Notes: a model not told the origin generated them from the sequence alone. A stretch of DNA of 64,000 bases from Brachypterus glaber (GCA_958510825.1 OY294049.1:28762620-28826619), one strand, 5' to 3'. Shown: positions 21,211 to 32,960, counted from the first letter of the stretch. Translations and numbers: made by a program.

Positions 21211-21850
21211 GCGTAAAACCTCATAAAAAAAAAACAATATATTATTTGAGGTTTTATGAGGTTCAGTTTACGTGTTTTAGGTCGGTTAGTGAAACCATTG
21301 AATGAGATTCTACGAGGGTAGTCACGTAAAACCTCATAAAAAAATATATATTATATGAGGTTTTATGAGGTTCAGTTTACGTGGTTTAGGTCGGTTAGTG
21401 AAACTGGTTGAATGAGATTCTACGAGGGTAGTCACGTAAAACCTCATAAAAAAATAATATATTATATGAGGTTTTATGAGGTTCAGTTTACGTGTTTTAG
21501 GTCGGTTAGTGAAACCGGTTGAATGAGATTCTACGAGGGTAGTCACGTAAAACCTCATAAAAAAAATATATATTATATGAGGTTTTATGAGGTTCAGTTT
21601 GCGTGGTTTAGGTCGGTTAGTGAAACTGGTTGAATGAGATTCTACGAGGGTAGTCACGTAAAACCTCATAAAAAAATAATATATTATATGATGTTTTATG
21701 AGGTTCAGTTTACGTGGTTTAGGTCGGATTATTTAAAATGGGGGAATAAGATTGTACGAGGTTTTATGAGGTTTAGTTCGTGGTTTAGGTCGGATTATGT
21801 AAAATGGGGGAATGAGATTGTACGAGGTTTTATGAGGTTCAGTTTACGTG
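21211..21850. repeat. Tandem array, about 111-bp unit, about five copies
   Basis: Units start near 21214, 21327, 21437, 21548 and 21659. Each has CGTAAAACCTCATAAAA, a short AT spacer, TATGAGGTTTTATGAGGTTC, GGTTTAGGTCGGTTAGTGAA and GAATGAGATTCTACGAGGGT, so each unit contains its own hairpin. Two shorter 62-bp variants follow. As 111 is divisible by three, an open frame of 111 codons crosses three units; it is judged spurious. Confidence 0.92.
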
Positions 21851-22690
21851 AAATACATATTTGTGTGGCACTTACCTATTGGACATCTAAAGTCGATATC
21901 TACAGGGTCCGGTCTAAGTCTTAATTTCGTTTATTTTGCAAAAATAAAAATATATCTTAAACTACATATTACATATTCTGAATAAAATATATTTAAAAAA
22001 AGGTAACTGTTTGTATATTGTTTTTAAAAGCAAGATTTCTCGCAAATTCTAAAAAAAAAACTAAATAATTAATTTAACAAGTTGGCACCACCATTAAGAG
22101 GTGCTGACATTTTCCAGTGTACCTCCCATTGAATTTTACAATTTTTTTACATTTTCAAGTATAGTATATATATTATACGTTTTTGCGTAAATTACACACA
22201 AAAAAATAATTCATTCAAAATCTCTAAGAATAAAATAAATACAGCGTCACACAAAAAAAATGGATCTCCGACGGACTCAAATAGTCAATTCCTATATATT
22301 TTGAGCCGCTGAATGCGAATCTGAGGTCAATATTTAAAAGTTTTTAAAAAGACCTCAAAAACCAAACCTAGCGAAAAAGTACAAAAAGGATGTTTTTTTG
22401 AGTTTATTTTGAAAATGGGACCCAATTTTTAAACTCCGACTCGGATTCAGCGGCTCAAAATACGTAGAAATTGACTAGTCGAGTCTGTCGGAGATCCAAC
22501 TTTAGTTTGTGTAGCTGTGATATTAATAAAAAATGTTTTAACAACTTTTCCACCAATATTACCGCGTCCCACTGAAATATGACATAAGTAGTACTTCTGG
22601 TGTACCACAACTATAATCTGGATGCTTTTGTTTTGGCAGTTTAAAAGTTACGATATGATGTTAACCTATGCTACTGAGAGTAGCTGGTGA

Positions 22691-22894
22691 GGGAACGTTC
22701 AAGTATTACGTAACACAAATTGTACGTATCTCGCGTTATTATATATTATATATTTTTATGTTTTGGCTACCCCCCCTAATAGGGGGGAGATAGCCAGAAT
22801 ATGAACTCTCTACAGCCTTAAATATCGCGAGAACCGGGGTATGAAGTGTATGAATTTTGGTACAATTTGCTTTACATAATACTTGAACGTTCCC
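22691..22894. mobile_element. MITE, second copy of the GGGAACGTTCAAG family
   Basis: The same ends as at 7853-8082, here 204 bp and flanked by TGA on both sides (22688-22690 and 22895-22897). The middle shares TACAGCC and an AGCCAAAATATGA-like region with the first copy. The 3-bp target is conserved as TNA between the copies. Confidence 0.88.
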
Positions 22895-22935
22895 TGATAC
22901 ACGTGGTAAAAAATACCGAGAGTCGCCGATGACTC

Positions 22936-23380
22936 TCATGGTAGCCAACGTGTTAAATTATTTAATATTTCGGGGATTTTCGCAAAATTTCGCGAGGGTT
23001 GTACACAAGATTTCGCAGTAGATTTAGCTCGCAAAATACATTTAGAACAAGTTTTAGTTTTCTTCCGGCCTTTTACAGTAGGCATCCTAACTCCTTGAGG
23101 GATAAATAAATAAAAAAAAGTATATCTGTTTTTCAAAGCTGTCACATAGAACCTGATAATTCTCAGAAAACGGCTTACCCATAAATATAGATTAACATAC
23201 CACAATGACTTCAAATTTTCTCCATTTATTTTTCCGTTTTTATAGATAATAGGTACCTTTTTTGCAATTAATCTGGAAACATTTTTTGTGTTGGGATGCA
23301 TCATCTATCCCACGGGATGGAATCTCACTGACGTCATCATTTCCAACAAACGACACAACTGCACATTCCATTTTACTAAA
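22936..23380 (-). CDS. Hypothetical protein, possible gene fragment
   Basis: A 122-codon frame (22936-23304) has a basic, Cys-containing tail (PTVKGRKKTKTCSKC). In an overlapping frame just upstream (about 23230-23364), a short peptide begins MECAVVSFVGNDDVSEIPS, which resembles the opening of some insect proteins carried by or derived from transposons (pattern of hydrophobic strand, acidic turn, then VxxIPS). Neither part is recognised with confidence. It lies inside the large repeat element, so captured exon, element gene remnant and chance frame are all possible. Confidence 0.25.
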
Positions 23381-23520
23381 AAAGTATAATCCATTATACT
23401 AAAGTCTATTAAATAAATAGCAGCGAAAAACGTTAAATGATTAAACAAACAAACATTATGTAGATTATAAAACTTATATAAACAAATAATTAGTTTTATT
23501 ACTAACCTGTCATAAAACAC

Positions 23521-24379
23521 TCTCCAAAAAATAGCTTTTGCAAATACAAAAATTAACTAAACTAAGCCCAAACACTATTCCGACAACAGTTAATTATGAC
23601 GCCATACTCTAGTAGAGTAACGCCATACTCTAGTAGAGTAACTCTACTACTATTGGCCAAAGGATGTAAGCTAGATTGCTTGGCGGGAACTTCAAAATTC
23701 TAATTTCTATTTCCACAGAAATCATATCTCTGATTTCTGTATTTTACAAGATATTACATAATAAGTTATACCAGCGGATACTCGTATTCAACGATTATGG
23801 GAATTTGTCGATTTCCAAAATAGCTTTAAAAAAGTAAATTTGGTTAACTTAACTTATTTGTGGGTTTTATCCGAGTCGAGTTTTAAACAAGCAATATTAA
23901 AAAAAATCATAAAAAATAAATTATGTTTTTTTTTAAAGATCTTTTTTGAAAAACAAAAAATTATTGAAAAAAATATAAATTAAATTTTTCAAAAAAAGTT
24001 TTCAAAAAAACTTTATTTGAAAATTTTTCAAAATTTTTAATTTTTTTATTTGTTTTTGTAGAATTGATTTTTATAATAAAAGTAATTTTTCCTGAAAAAA
24101 TTACGTTAATCGGAATAATCTTTCAGCTTTTTTCGATTTTTTTAAAACTTCATCCCCCCATAACTTTTGTTTTTGGTGGGATTACTTTCAAAAATAATAG
24201 GGATCTTCACCTCGGACAACTTGATTTTTCCTGAAAATTTCAAGTCGATCGGGTTATTATTATTAACCTGTACATATAGTCACCATATTATGGTGAATTC
24301 ATAACATTTTATGTATCGGGTATGTTCTCATACCATATATATGATACATAACATTCAATATTGCATGTTATGTATCATC
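23521..24379. other. Non-coding, with short direct and inverted repeats
   Basis: CGCCATACTCTAGTAGAGTA is directly repeated at about 23600-23640. Poly-A/T tracts occupy 23920-24060. A hairpin with ATACATAACAT-type arms lies at about 24302-24376. No gene seen. Confidence 0.5.
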
Positions 24380-26090
24380 CCAAGTAGCACTTTTGGTTTT
24401 ATAAGGGCGATGAAAAGGTTCCCGTCACCTATTTATAAAACTACTGGTGTTATGATTTGGTAACCAACACCGCTATATAACCTTTATATACCCGTTATAT
24501 CACTAGTTTGGCGAACCTATAAGGGTTGCCAACACCTTTTTTATAAAACCAATAGTTATATAAAAAAGGTGTTTAACAGTTTCCAAACACCATTTTTATA
24601 AAACCTTTTGAACTTAGTGACGCCCTCTAGCTAGACTTCTTGTATTAATCCACAACATATTTCTGTCTTTGTTATTCTCTCATATTTATTATACTTGTCT
24701 TCTACTTTTTTTCAAAGGCGTAAATATTATTATATTAATACATACATATACCAAGAATACAATATAAAAAGGGCTTATTTTAGCGCTTATAACCGTAAAA
24801 TTCGCTGTCCACGAAAGTTTTATTGTGTAAATGTATATTCTACCCCATGTAAAACTAATCCGCCTTAAAAAAACGAAGTAATACAAAAATTATATGTAAG
24901 TCCTGAAAATAGTACTTTTTATTTTGGGGTTTATTTAAATCTACAACAAATTAAATCAATACAATCATTCATATTATAGGTAAAAAAAACTATAGTTTAA
25001 TTTTTGTAGTGATATTTTAAAAATATTCCATAATTTTATGATTCCTAACCTATAAAAATATTAGTAACCAAAACACCGAAAAATTACCATTATAAAACCT
25101 TAAAAAAAATGGCCGAAATTTCGAATAAGTTTTATAAAGGTGATTTTTTGGTGTTGTGGTTACCTCTTTAGTACGTAACCAATGTTGCCAAACGGTTTGC
25201 AAAAAAATCTGAAAAAAAAATATTAAAAGATAAAAAAAGTGCAAATTTTATCTTAAAATACCTACATTATGTTAAATAATCCAAAATTTAAAAGATATTT
25301 TTACTAACTTAATTTTAAAAAGTGGCTGGATGGTATCGGAAATTAATGAATCTTGTGATAAAATCAATGAACCTGCACCGCTGCGTGATATCCCTAATTC
25401 CGTCTTTATATATACAGTTTCCTGTAACCTTACCTTTCGGAATTACAGTCACCTATATAGGTAAAAAGTTGAACTATGCTTCAATTTTTTCCACGGATTT
25501 TTTTTTAAATTCATTTTAATATTTAAATTGACGGATTAATTTGTTAAATAAGTTTGGTTAGGTTCATTCATTTGAGTTGGGTATTAATATAATTCAAGGT
25601 TTGAAATAATAGAGGGAGATAGTTTCGCAAAATGTTGCTTATACAAGTTTATAATAGATGGTGCATAAGTTTTCCTTTTTTTAACTATTAGGTGTTCTAA
25701 ACACTGCTATATAACATTAAGTAATCGTGTTACTTACAGAACACTATTATAAAACTAGAGGTTTTATAGAGGTTTTATAATGGTTCCTTATAAAACCTGG
25801 GGTAATTGCAATTCCATGGATACCTTAAGAACACTACTATAAAACTTGAGGTTTTATAGAGGTTTTATAATGGTTCCTTATAAAACCTGACGTAATTAGG
25901 TTACCTTTAGAATACTATTATAAAACTAGAGGTTTTATAGAGGTTTTATAATGTATTTTTATATAACCTCAAGTAACCTTTACTATTGGTGTTTTTATAA
26001 AACCGTTTTAAAACCATTGGTAAATGTATCACCTTTATAAAACCCTTATAAAACCTCTCGTTACAAATAGTCCTATAAAATGCTACTTGG
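24380..26090. mobile_element. Inverted-repeat element with CCAAGTAGCA ends
   Basis: CCAAGTAGCACTTTTGGTTT at 24380 is matched inverted by TTTTATAGnnnn...TGCTACTTGG ending 26090 (TATAAAATGCTACTTGG). The body is dominated by TTATAAAACC / GGTTTTATAA words in both orientations. It lies wholly inside the larger element 21195-27361. No coding sequence is recognised. Confidence 0.6.
25739..25985. repeat. Tandem units of about 85-90 bp, three copies
   Basis: Units near 25739, 25829 and 25914, each with ACTATTATAAAACTAGAGGT, TATAGAGGTTTTATAATG and, in the first two, GTTCCTTATAAAACCTG. They are part of the element at 24380-26090. Confidence 0.85.
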
Positions 26091-26245
26091 AATACATATG
26101 TATGTTACATCTTACGTAATATGGCACGTGTAACTTAAAAAATCTTTCTGTTATAGGGCATGTTATGTAGCAAACATATGTATTTTACGTCTCATGTAAT
26201 ATGGCACATGTTACCTAAAAAATCTTTCTTTGTGATGTTGCATCC
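26085..26245. repeat. About 80-bp direct duplication
   Basis: ACATATGTATnTTACnTCT, GTAATATGGCACnTGTnAC and AAAAAATCTTTCT occur twice in the same order. Confidence 0.75.
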
Positions 26246-26559
26246 ATGTATGTGCGAACTGGGAGGGTGAATGAAATTGTACGAGGTTTTATGAGGTTCA
26301 GTGCACGTGGTTTAGGTCGGATAAGTTAACAGGTTGAATACGTTCGCTGCCGCCGGCTCCTATGGTTATATATTTTTTTTGGGAGCCAGTCGGCAACTTG
26401 CGCAGGTGCCAACCTGTTTCACATTAAATCTAGCCAGTACTGTCGGGTTTGCAGTTAAGTAAACATCGCTAGGTAGGCCTACAAAGGCATGTTAAACCCA
26501 AAAGTGCACGCGGTTAAGATATTTTTTGTTTTTTTTTTGTGGCCATGGCCATGGTGTTT

Positions 26560-27340
26560 TTTTTTTAACCACATAAAACCTGACAAGATTCGAGTATGTC
26601 GGTTTATGTGGTTTAATGAGGAATTATGGTACCAAAAAAATTTGTTTAGACCTCATTAAACCTTGTAAGATTAATACATATTTTCCTCATAAAACCTAGT
26701 ATATTATAAATTCCTCATAAAACCTTGTAAAGTAATATATTTTATTAACCACGCAAAACCTTGTAAAATATATTTATCACAAGACATGTTCAGACCTCAT
26801 TAAACCTTGTAAGATTAATACATGTTTTCCTCATAAAACCGGGTAACTTATAAATTCCTCATAAAACCTTGTAAACTAATGAATTTTCTTAACCACGTAA
26901 AACGTTGTAAAATATATTATCAGAAGACCTGTTTAGACCTCATTAAACCTTGTAAGATTAATACATATTTTCCTCATAAAACCGAGTATATTATAAATTC
27001 CTCATAAAACCTTATAAAGTAATATATATTATTAACCATGTAAAACCTCCTAAAACATATTTGTCACAAGATTTGTATTTTCCTCATAAAACCTTGCACA
27101 TATAAATTCCTTGTAAAACCTCATAATTTTTTTTAAAAGTAAAAATATTTCCTCACTGAACCTCATAAAAGGAGAAAAATTTTTTTCGACGTAAAACGTA
27201 GTTCATTTTAGTTTCCTTGCAAAACCTCGTAAAATTTATAAATCATTTTTGAAATCCTCGTAAATCCTCATAAATCTTGTGTGAGGTTTTACGAGGTTTT
27301 ATAAATCCTCATAAATCCTCATAAATCTTGTATGAGGTTT
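26560..27340. repeat. Tandem array, about 145-bp unit, right arm
   Basis: Units start near 26648, 26792 and 26937 with GACCTCATTAAACCTTGTAA, then TTTTCCTCATAAAACC, AAATTCCTCATAAAACCTT and ATTAACCACG. More degenerate copies continue to about 27340. The repeated word CCTCATAAAACC links it to the left-arm array at 21211-21850. Confidence 0.88.
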
Positions 27341-27432
27341 TTTGAGGGATTTTTGATAGGGTATTCACCCCGTATAGGTTTTAATAAGGATTTTCCTAGA
27401 AAGTCATAAGATTCAATAGGAAATTTACATTT

Positions 27433-27840
27433 AGTTTAGTTTAGTTTATTGTTTGTACTCGTTCGGGGACCTTTTTCAAAAGGTAGTTAATACCTTATCA
27501 GAGTGATTGTAAAAGTACAATAAATTTAATTATTAACATAAATAATAAAATCAATTAAAAGGTATATTTTCCTCTCTAATACTTTCTTCAATCCAAAAGG
27601 AGATATCTTTCATTTCTTCTGCAAATCCATGGGCGGATTTAGGGGAGGGGCCATGGAGGCCATGCCCCCCCCACCTGCGAGATATATTAGCATAGAAATA
27701 CCTTCAAAATTATATTTTTGGTAAAGGCGCGATTTTTTTCGTTATGGATTCCCCCCCCTTAAAATGAAATAAATCCGCCCCTGTGCAAATTAGTATAAAT
27801 CTTCAATAAATAAATAAGTTAAATATTATTAAATTAATAT
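27433..27840 (-). mobile_element. LINE 3' tail fragment and flanking non-coding DNA
   Basis: A TTTAGTTTAGTTTAGTTTA run at 27431-27450 followed by GTTTGTACTCGTTCGGGGAC looks like the 3' end of a minus-strand LINE of the same general type as that at 4631-5815, which has the same kind of tail. Only about 100 bp is plausible LINE. The rest has no gene; a C-run occurs at about 27665-27672. Confidence 0.4.
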
Positions 27841-27842
27841 TA

Positions 27843-28095
27843 TGGGAGGATTTGTGTAGTGGACTACCCCGTCGTACTTGGCGAGTTTACTACACAAATA
27901 GCGTGAGTTTGATTCTCACCGGCGCCGATTTGCCTTTTTCAGTTAATAATAATTGAAATTTGGCGAAGGCGTAAGTGAAGCGGACACTCCCTATAAATTG
28001 GTTCGAAAGTCAATTAAAGCCGGTGGTTCCCTCTACGACTAGCCCACACAAGTCCTGGACTTAGGGGATGCTTAATTAAGTAGAATAGTACGAGG
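27843..28095 (+). mobile_element. Probable tRNA-derived SINE
   Basis: The head has A-box-like TTGTGTAGTGG (27852-27862) and B-box-like AGTTTGATTCT (27906-27916) about 43 bp apart, the spacing of an RNA polymerase III internal promoter. The body is distinctly less AT-rich than its flanks (CGGTGGTTCCCTCTACGACT) and ends in ATGTAA-type repeats. A clean target duplication could not be settled. Autonomous LINEs would supply reverse transcriptase in trans. Confidence 0.65.
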
Positions 28096-28249
28096 TTAAA
28101 CAAAATGTAATGTAAAATGTAATTATATTCTTCTCATTCAGTAAAATAGATCCCTTGGATTTAATGCAATATTTTCCAAATAATAATTAAGAAGCTTTTA
28201 CAATAATTTTGACGTATTTAGGTCTTTATAGAAAAATTCCGGTCCAAGA

Positions 28250-28400
28250 ACATATGAAAACGTATAGAATAAAGGCCTATTTATCTACGACTTCCTAGGA
28301 AAATCCCTATTAAAACCTATAGATTTTTTCATAGGAAATTTGCTATTTAGACCTATGAAAACCTATGAAACAGTTTCCATATAGGAATAAACAGGAAAAA
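28250..28400. repeat. CCTATAGG-type repeat patch
   Basis: AAAATCCCTATTAAAACCTA, TTTCATAGGAAATTTGC and CCATATAGG words match the patch around 10600-10756. Confidence 0.5.
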
Positions 28401-28596
28401 TTTTATAAAACTTGTACGTTTGGACTAAAGGTGGTCGGCGTGACCGAAAAACAAAAAGAATCACATCAGGAAATGTTTGTTAGATTGAGAGTTTGTTTGT
28501 CGACCCCCAAGAATCGACGCAATGGAGATCTCTACAACTAGAATTATGAAACAAAAGACGTCTACCCTATCTCTATCTCATTTGTGCTACACTTTC

Positions 28597-28673
28597 CAGC
28601 CAACCAAATAAATACTGTATTTGTTTTTCATACAACAAATACAGTATTTATTTGGTTGGCCTGAAAGTGTAGC
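28597..28673. repeat. Hairpin MITE, copy A
   Basis: CTACACTTTCCAGCCAACCA and AATACTGTATTTGTT are repeated inverted around a loop of a few bases. The arms are about 37-39 bp. Confidence 0.8.
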
Positions 28674-28767
28674 GGCTCGAACAAACATAGCTAATGTGAA
28701 TCTGTAGAATAAGATAATTCTACTAAAATTTAGATGGCGCCACTAATTTCTTTAATAGAAATAATAT

Positions 28768-28857
28768 AGATACACTTTTCGCCCGGCCAAGTAAATATTG
28801 TATTTGTTCAACAAAGAACAAATACAGAATTTGTTTGGTTGGGTGAAAGTGGAAGTG
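28768..28857. repeat. Hairpin MITE, copy B
   Basis: ATACACTTTTCGCCCGGCCA ... GTGAAAGTGGAAGTGTAT is a diverged relative of the hairpin 95 bp upstream; both have AAGTAAATATTGTATTTG-like stems. Confidence 0.7.
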
Positions 28858-28859
28858 TA

Positions 28860-29708
28860 TGTATGTCTTCTATCCTTTTTGGGTAGAACTTTTGTTCCTA
28901 TCTAATCTAACGGGAGAAATTGCCATTAATGCTCAATTTTTTTTATTATTTATTTTTTTTTAAATCATTTTTTTTTTCAATTTAAACTTCTCCTGCTTTG
29001 GCAGACCTCAAACTCAAACTTGTTTAACAAATCCGTTATGTAAAAATATCAAAAAATTACATACAGTCTCCATAAATACTGGTGAGTAAAACTTTTACTG
29101 TAAAAGAGTGTTTATCGACCCCCGGGGATCGCCCCGCAGTCAACGTAAAGGTACAGTCGTCCCCCAGAGATAGTACCGCATTACGGTAAACAAGCAAAAA
29201 AACCGTAGCATTGAACGTGTTAAAATATTTTTGCCAGCCTATTATAGACAGCGTGTGCTGATTCAGCACAGGGACATGTGACATCTATACACTTTTAACC
29301 ATTTTAACAAAAAGTTTTATATAATTTTTTTTATGTAAAGATATATCCGCGTTGATCCAGGCAGGGCTGATTTGGCTGATTATTTTTTATACGTACTGCC
29401 CTACTAATCTAGAAAGCAGTAACTTCATTTGTCAATAGCAGCGTTTTTAAAATATTACATCAGAGTTAACAAGAAAACGTCGCTATGCGACAAATGTCTG
29501 AGAAAAACCTGCACGGAATTTTATTAAAAAACGTTTCGTTTCGAAAATATGATTTTTGTTTTTTTTTTATTTTAAATCAGTCAAAATTTTGACATTGGCG
29601 TGATACAACTCAAAAACTAGGTATTTAAAAAAAAACATATTCTTTTTTTCTATAAAATTTCGATAGTTTTTTGTATTTTTAAGATGGTGTCTATTAGTTT
29701 ACTTAATA
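28860..29708. other. Non-coding spacer
   Basis: No supported gene. A 75-codon open frame on the minus strand (29057-29284) has no recognisable content. The text between 29100 and 29160 is relatively GC-rich. Confidence 0.4.
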
Positions 29709-30470
29709 GTGTACTTGTTTATATCTTTAATTAATACTATTAATAAATTCCTTTTTACTGACGACACAGAAATCACAGACCCTAAAATCGTATGCAATAA
29801 ATTTAACGAATTTTTTATTAACGACGTAAATAAAAAAATTAGTGAACTAAATCAAACACAAACACACATAAAAAATAAACCGGCCAGGTCAATGTATTTA
29901 TATCCAGCTGAAGAAATCCCTAACATATTTAATAAACGAGTCTTTTAACCTGGGAATATTTTCGGATAGTTTAAAACAATCAAGGGTCACACCAATCCAT
30001 AAAAAAAGTGATAAGTCTAATCTTAAAAACTATTAACTATTAACTATTTTTTCGAAGGTTTTTGAAACAATAATGGTTAAGCCAATAACAGATTATTTTT
30101 ATAGCAATAATTTATTTAATCCTTACCAATATGGATTTATAAAGAATAAATCCACAATTACCGCTCTTTTTTCTGCCATAGACTTCATTATAAATGCATT
30201 GGATAAAAAATACCAATTATGAATATTTATTTTGTGTCATAAATAATGAGATTTTATTAAAAAAAAAATAGTTTTATGGCATTAACGGCCCTACGTTAAA
30301 ATGGATAAAATCTTATCTATCAGATCGAACTCAATATGTACAAATAAAAGATGAAAAAGAAGACATTTTAAATTTCCCATATAAATGTTCCATAAAAAAA
30401 TTACGGTACGGTGTACCACAAGGGAGAATTTTATCCCCGTTATTTTTTTTTATTTTTTCTAATGATTTTA
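29709..30470 (+). pseudogene. LINE ORF2, upstream reverse transcriptase part
   Basis: First half of a split LINE. The 79-codon opening segment (PKIVCNKFNEFFIN) is typical of sequence just before the reverse transcriptase in jockey/CR1-type elements. After a frame break come SRVTPIHKKSDKSNLKNY, PYQYGFIKNKSTITALF and, after another, LRYGVPQGRILSPLFF, which are conserved polymerase blocks. Several stops and shifts intervene. The sequence breaks off at the gypsy LTR and resumes at 40551 with the YxDD region, so the insertion hit between conserved polymerase blocks. Confidence 0.85.
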
Positions 30471-32050
30471 TAGCGTTGTCAGTCACTTAGGCAACGTCTT
30501 TTATAATTTTATTGATTTTGACAAGAAATGTCAAAAATGACAACAATTGTCAAAACAGACAAACCTTGTAAAATCAACAAAATTATGTGTTGGTTTTAAC
30601 ACTAATGCTGTGATAAGCTCCAAACTAGCTCAGGCGTGGAGTTCTTTGGTTCCTATAAAGTTTTATAGAAACTTCTTGGTTTTCGAAAGATTTATTTTGA
30701 AAAGATTTGGGCGCCAACAGTAAGCTTTCAAAATGAGTGGGCTATGAGTAGCAATTAAAGTTCACTGATTTTTGTTGTTAAAATATTTTGTTAAAATATG
30801 AATTTTATCTTTATATCTGAAAAATAAAATATCATTTTAAGGAAACACAATTTTAAAGATAAATGTACAAAAATTTATTTTAAAAGTTATAAAGGAAATA
30901 AAGAAATAATAACCATTTAGTTATTATTATATTTAATCGACATATGTATACGAATGATCTTTGAACCATGGAACTACGTTCATGTATTTTTATAAATATT
31001 AAAAGTTAAGCATTTTATAGGTTAGAAGAATCTATAAAATGTGTCTTGCAAAAGACAAAGGATTAAAAGAATTAAAAAGATTAAAAAGAGCTCTTTTTTT
31101 ACAGTGTGTGTTTAGATATGATTGTTTTAAATATGAGTATTTCATAAGATATGAATTTATGTTTTGTTTAAAAAGATAAGTTTTAAATTGGCAAGTTAAT
31201 TGTTGAAAGGCATCACCAGAATAAGAAATGTAGGAAGCATACGACCTTAAAACTTATTTGTGAATCCAAACTGTGGTTCTGAAGTCTCTCCGAGTAGGTA
31301 GATTTTCATCAAAGTCAGTCTGTGTGGTTATAACTTCTGAGATAGGATTTCTGTTTATGGAGAATGTTAAGCAGATCAAGATAAACAGGTACAATGGGTA
31401 TCAGCTTCATTCTTCCATCAGGAATTAAAATAAATTATCAAGATGTATTTTGTGCCATGCGGCTTTTAGGTTAAGATCTGGATATTGCGCTTTTAAACAT
31501 AATGTTTAAAACCCATGGTCTAAAACTGATTAAAAGAAATTGTAGAAATGAAAGAGAATAAAAGAAAATAAATTCTTACCTGCTCATGTAGTTTTAGAAG
31601 AGAAAAAGATATTAAGAGAAATGTGCTTCGGCAAGTACCATTTTAAAATGAACGTCTCGTCAGATGTCATTTTACGATTGACTACTTGGCCGTAAGGTGT
31701 CGCATTAGAAAAATATTAATTTTAATATTTTTTCTAATTTTGGATTTATACAATGTAGATAATAATTTAATTACATATAATGTATTATTATATTATAAGA
31801 AAATAAGGAAATCAATTATAAATCAATTTTCTTTGAAAATCAATATCAGTGATAAAGAAATCTGTAAAGATATTTGGTTCAAGATAACAACGAATACAGA
31901 TGCCTAATTGGTAATTGTTACTCATCTACTGATTCATAGATGGCAGTAGTTGTACCAATTTGAAATTAATATTTGAAATTAAATAAATATTAATTTATAA
32001 TTATTGTAGAAGAACTGTAAATATAAACTATTTACATGTGAATGCTACAA
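30471..32050 (-). repeat. 3' LTR, 1,580 bp
   Basis: Matches 38971-40550 with no difference noticed. A 73-codon frame at 31686-31907 occurs in both LTRs; it is unsupported as a gene. Confidence 0.95.
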
Positions 32051-32062
32051 ATCTCCCCTTTG
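32051..32062 (-). promoter_or_regulatory. Polypurine tract
   Basis: In coding orientation CAAAGGGGAGAT directly precedes the 3' LTR; it is the expected primer for plus-strand DNA. Confidence 0.7.
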
Positions 32063-32960
32063 TTGGGAAAAAAGAAAATTAAAAACTAAAATTTTCTTTT
32101 TTTTAATATAATATACCAAAGTACTTAAAGATTAACCCCTGTATTTCAAGAGTAACTATATACATTATATATTAAAGATACTAAAGCTAATTAATTGATT
32201 TGCAAACTTAATTGCATTAAAGATAAAAGAATTGTTTCTTTTTGAAAAGGTATTAAGACTAATTTGCCTTAAACCATAGTGATTTCTGCTTATCACTGTT
32301 GTAACTAAAAGTTACCAAATATTAAGATATAATCTGAATAATTATCCTCGACTATCAGCCAGAGAATAACTACTGCAAATCAACAAAATGCAGATAATTT
32401 TCATTTTTTCAAATGAAATATTTTGGTTGTACTAGATTAGCCCTAATCTAGGTTTAAACTATCAGAAGAAAAGAAAAAAACTATTTACAGAAAATTATAT
32501 AATAAAAATCGAACATTTTTCCAAGTTTTTATAATTTTGTTAAAAGGTTGACCCTTTATTAGATAGAGTTCTTTCCGAACAGATGTTTTTTTTTTTTTTT
32601 AAAAACAAAAATTATATCCACCAGGAAAATATTTCAATGTACTTGTATAGCAAATACATGAATAAAATATTCAATTCTTAAATATGCAGTGATGACTAAG
32701 TTCATCAAAATCATCACTCGGGCTTGTCAAATCCAGTATGATAGAATAGAATAAGAGAAAATTATAAGATAATAAGAGAGGGAGAAAAATTATAAGATAT
32801 TTACTTTTTTTATAGCTGGCCAGGCTAAAAAATAAGTGGGGAAAATTTTACTATCATGAGAGATAATAAAAGATAAGATAGAAAGAAAGATAAGTAGATC
32901 TACTATATACAGAAAGTCATATTCGGTTAAAAGTCATTATTTAGGTATTTTAAGTCATTA
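32063..32960 (-). other. Non-coding region between pol and 3' LTR
   Basis: About 900 bp of AT-rich internal sequence after the pol stop. No env or other gene is visible. A/T homopolymers are present (T run near 32586). Confidence 0.6.

Larger units (their letters stand above)
21195..27361. mobile_element. Large inverted-repeat element with satellite-like arms
   Basis: ACCCTATCAAAAATC at about 21194-21208 recurs inverted at about 27347-27361 (GATTTTTGATAGGG). The arms are tandem arrays built from related words (ACCTCATAAAA, GAGGTTTTATGAGG) in opposite orientations: 21211-21850 on the left, 26560-27340 on the right. Inside are a MITE copy, a possible gene exon and another repeat element at 24380-26090. 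No transposase is seen. The end match is short, but its position exactly outside both arrays supports a single unit. Confidence 0.6.

Noticed and set aside
21334..21669. 111-codon minus-strand frame with three 37-residue repeats
   Set aside because: It is the translation of a 111-bp tandem unit whose length is divisible by three.
21211..21850. CRISPR-like array
   Set aside because: The whole unit repeats, including the parts between the hairpins; there are no unique spacers, and the context is an insect genome.
31686..31907. 73-codon frame present identically in both gypsy LTRs
   Set aside because: The duplication comes from the LTR; there is no conserved content, and it runs opposite to the element's genes.
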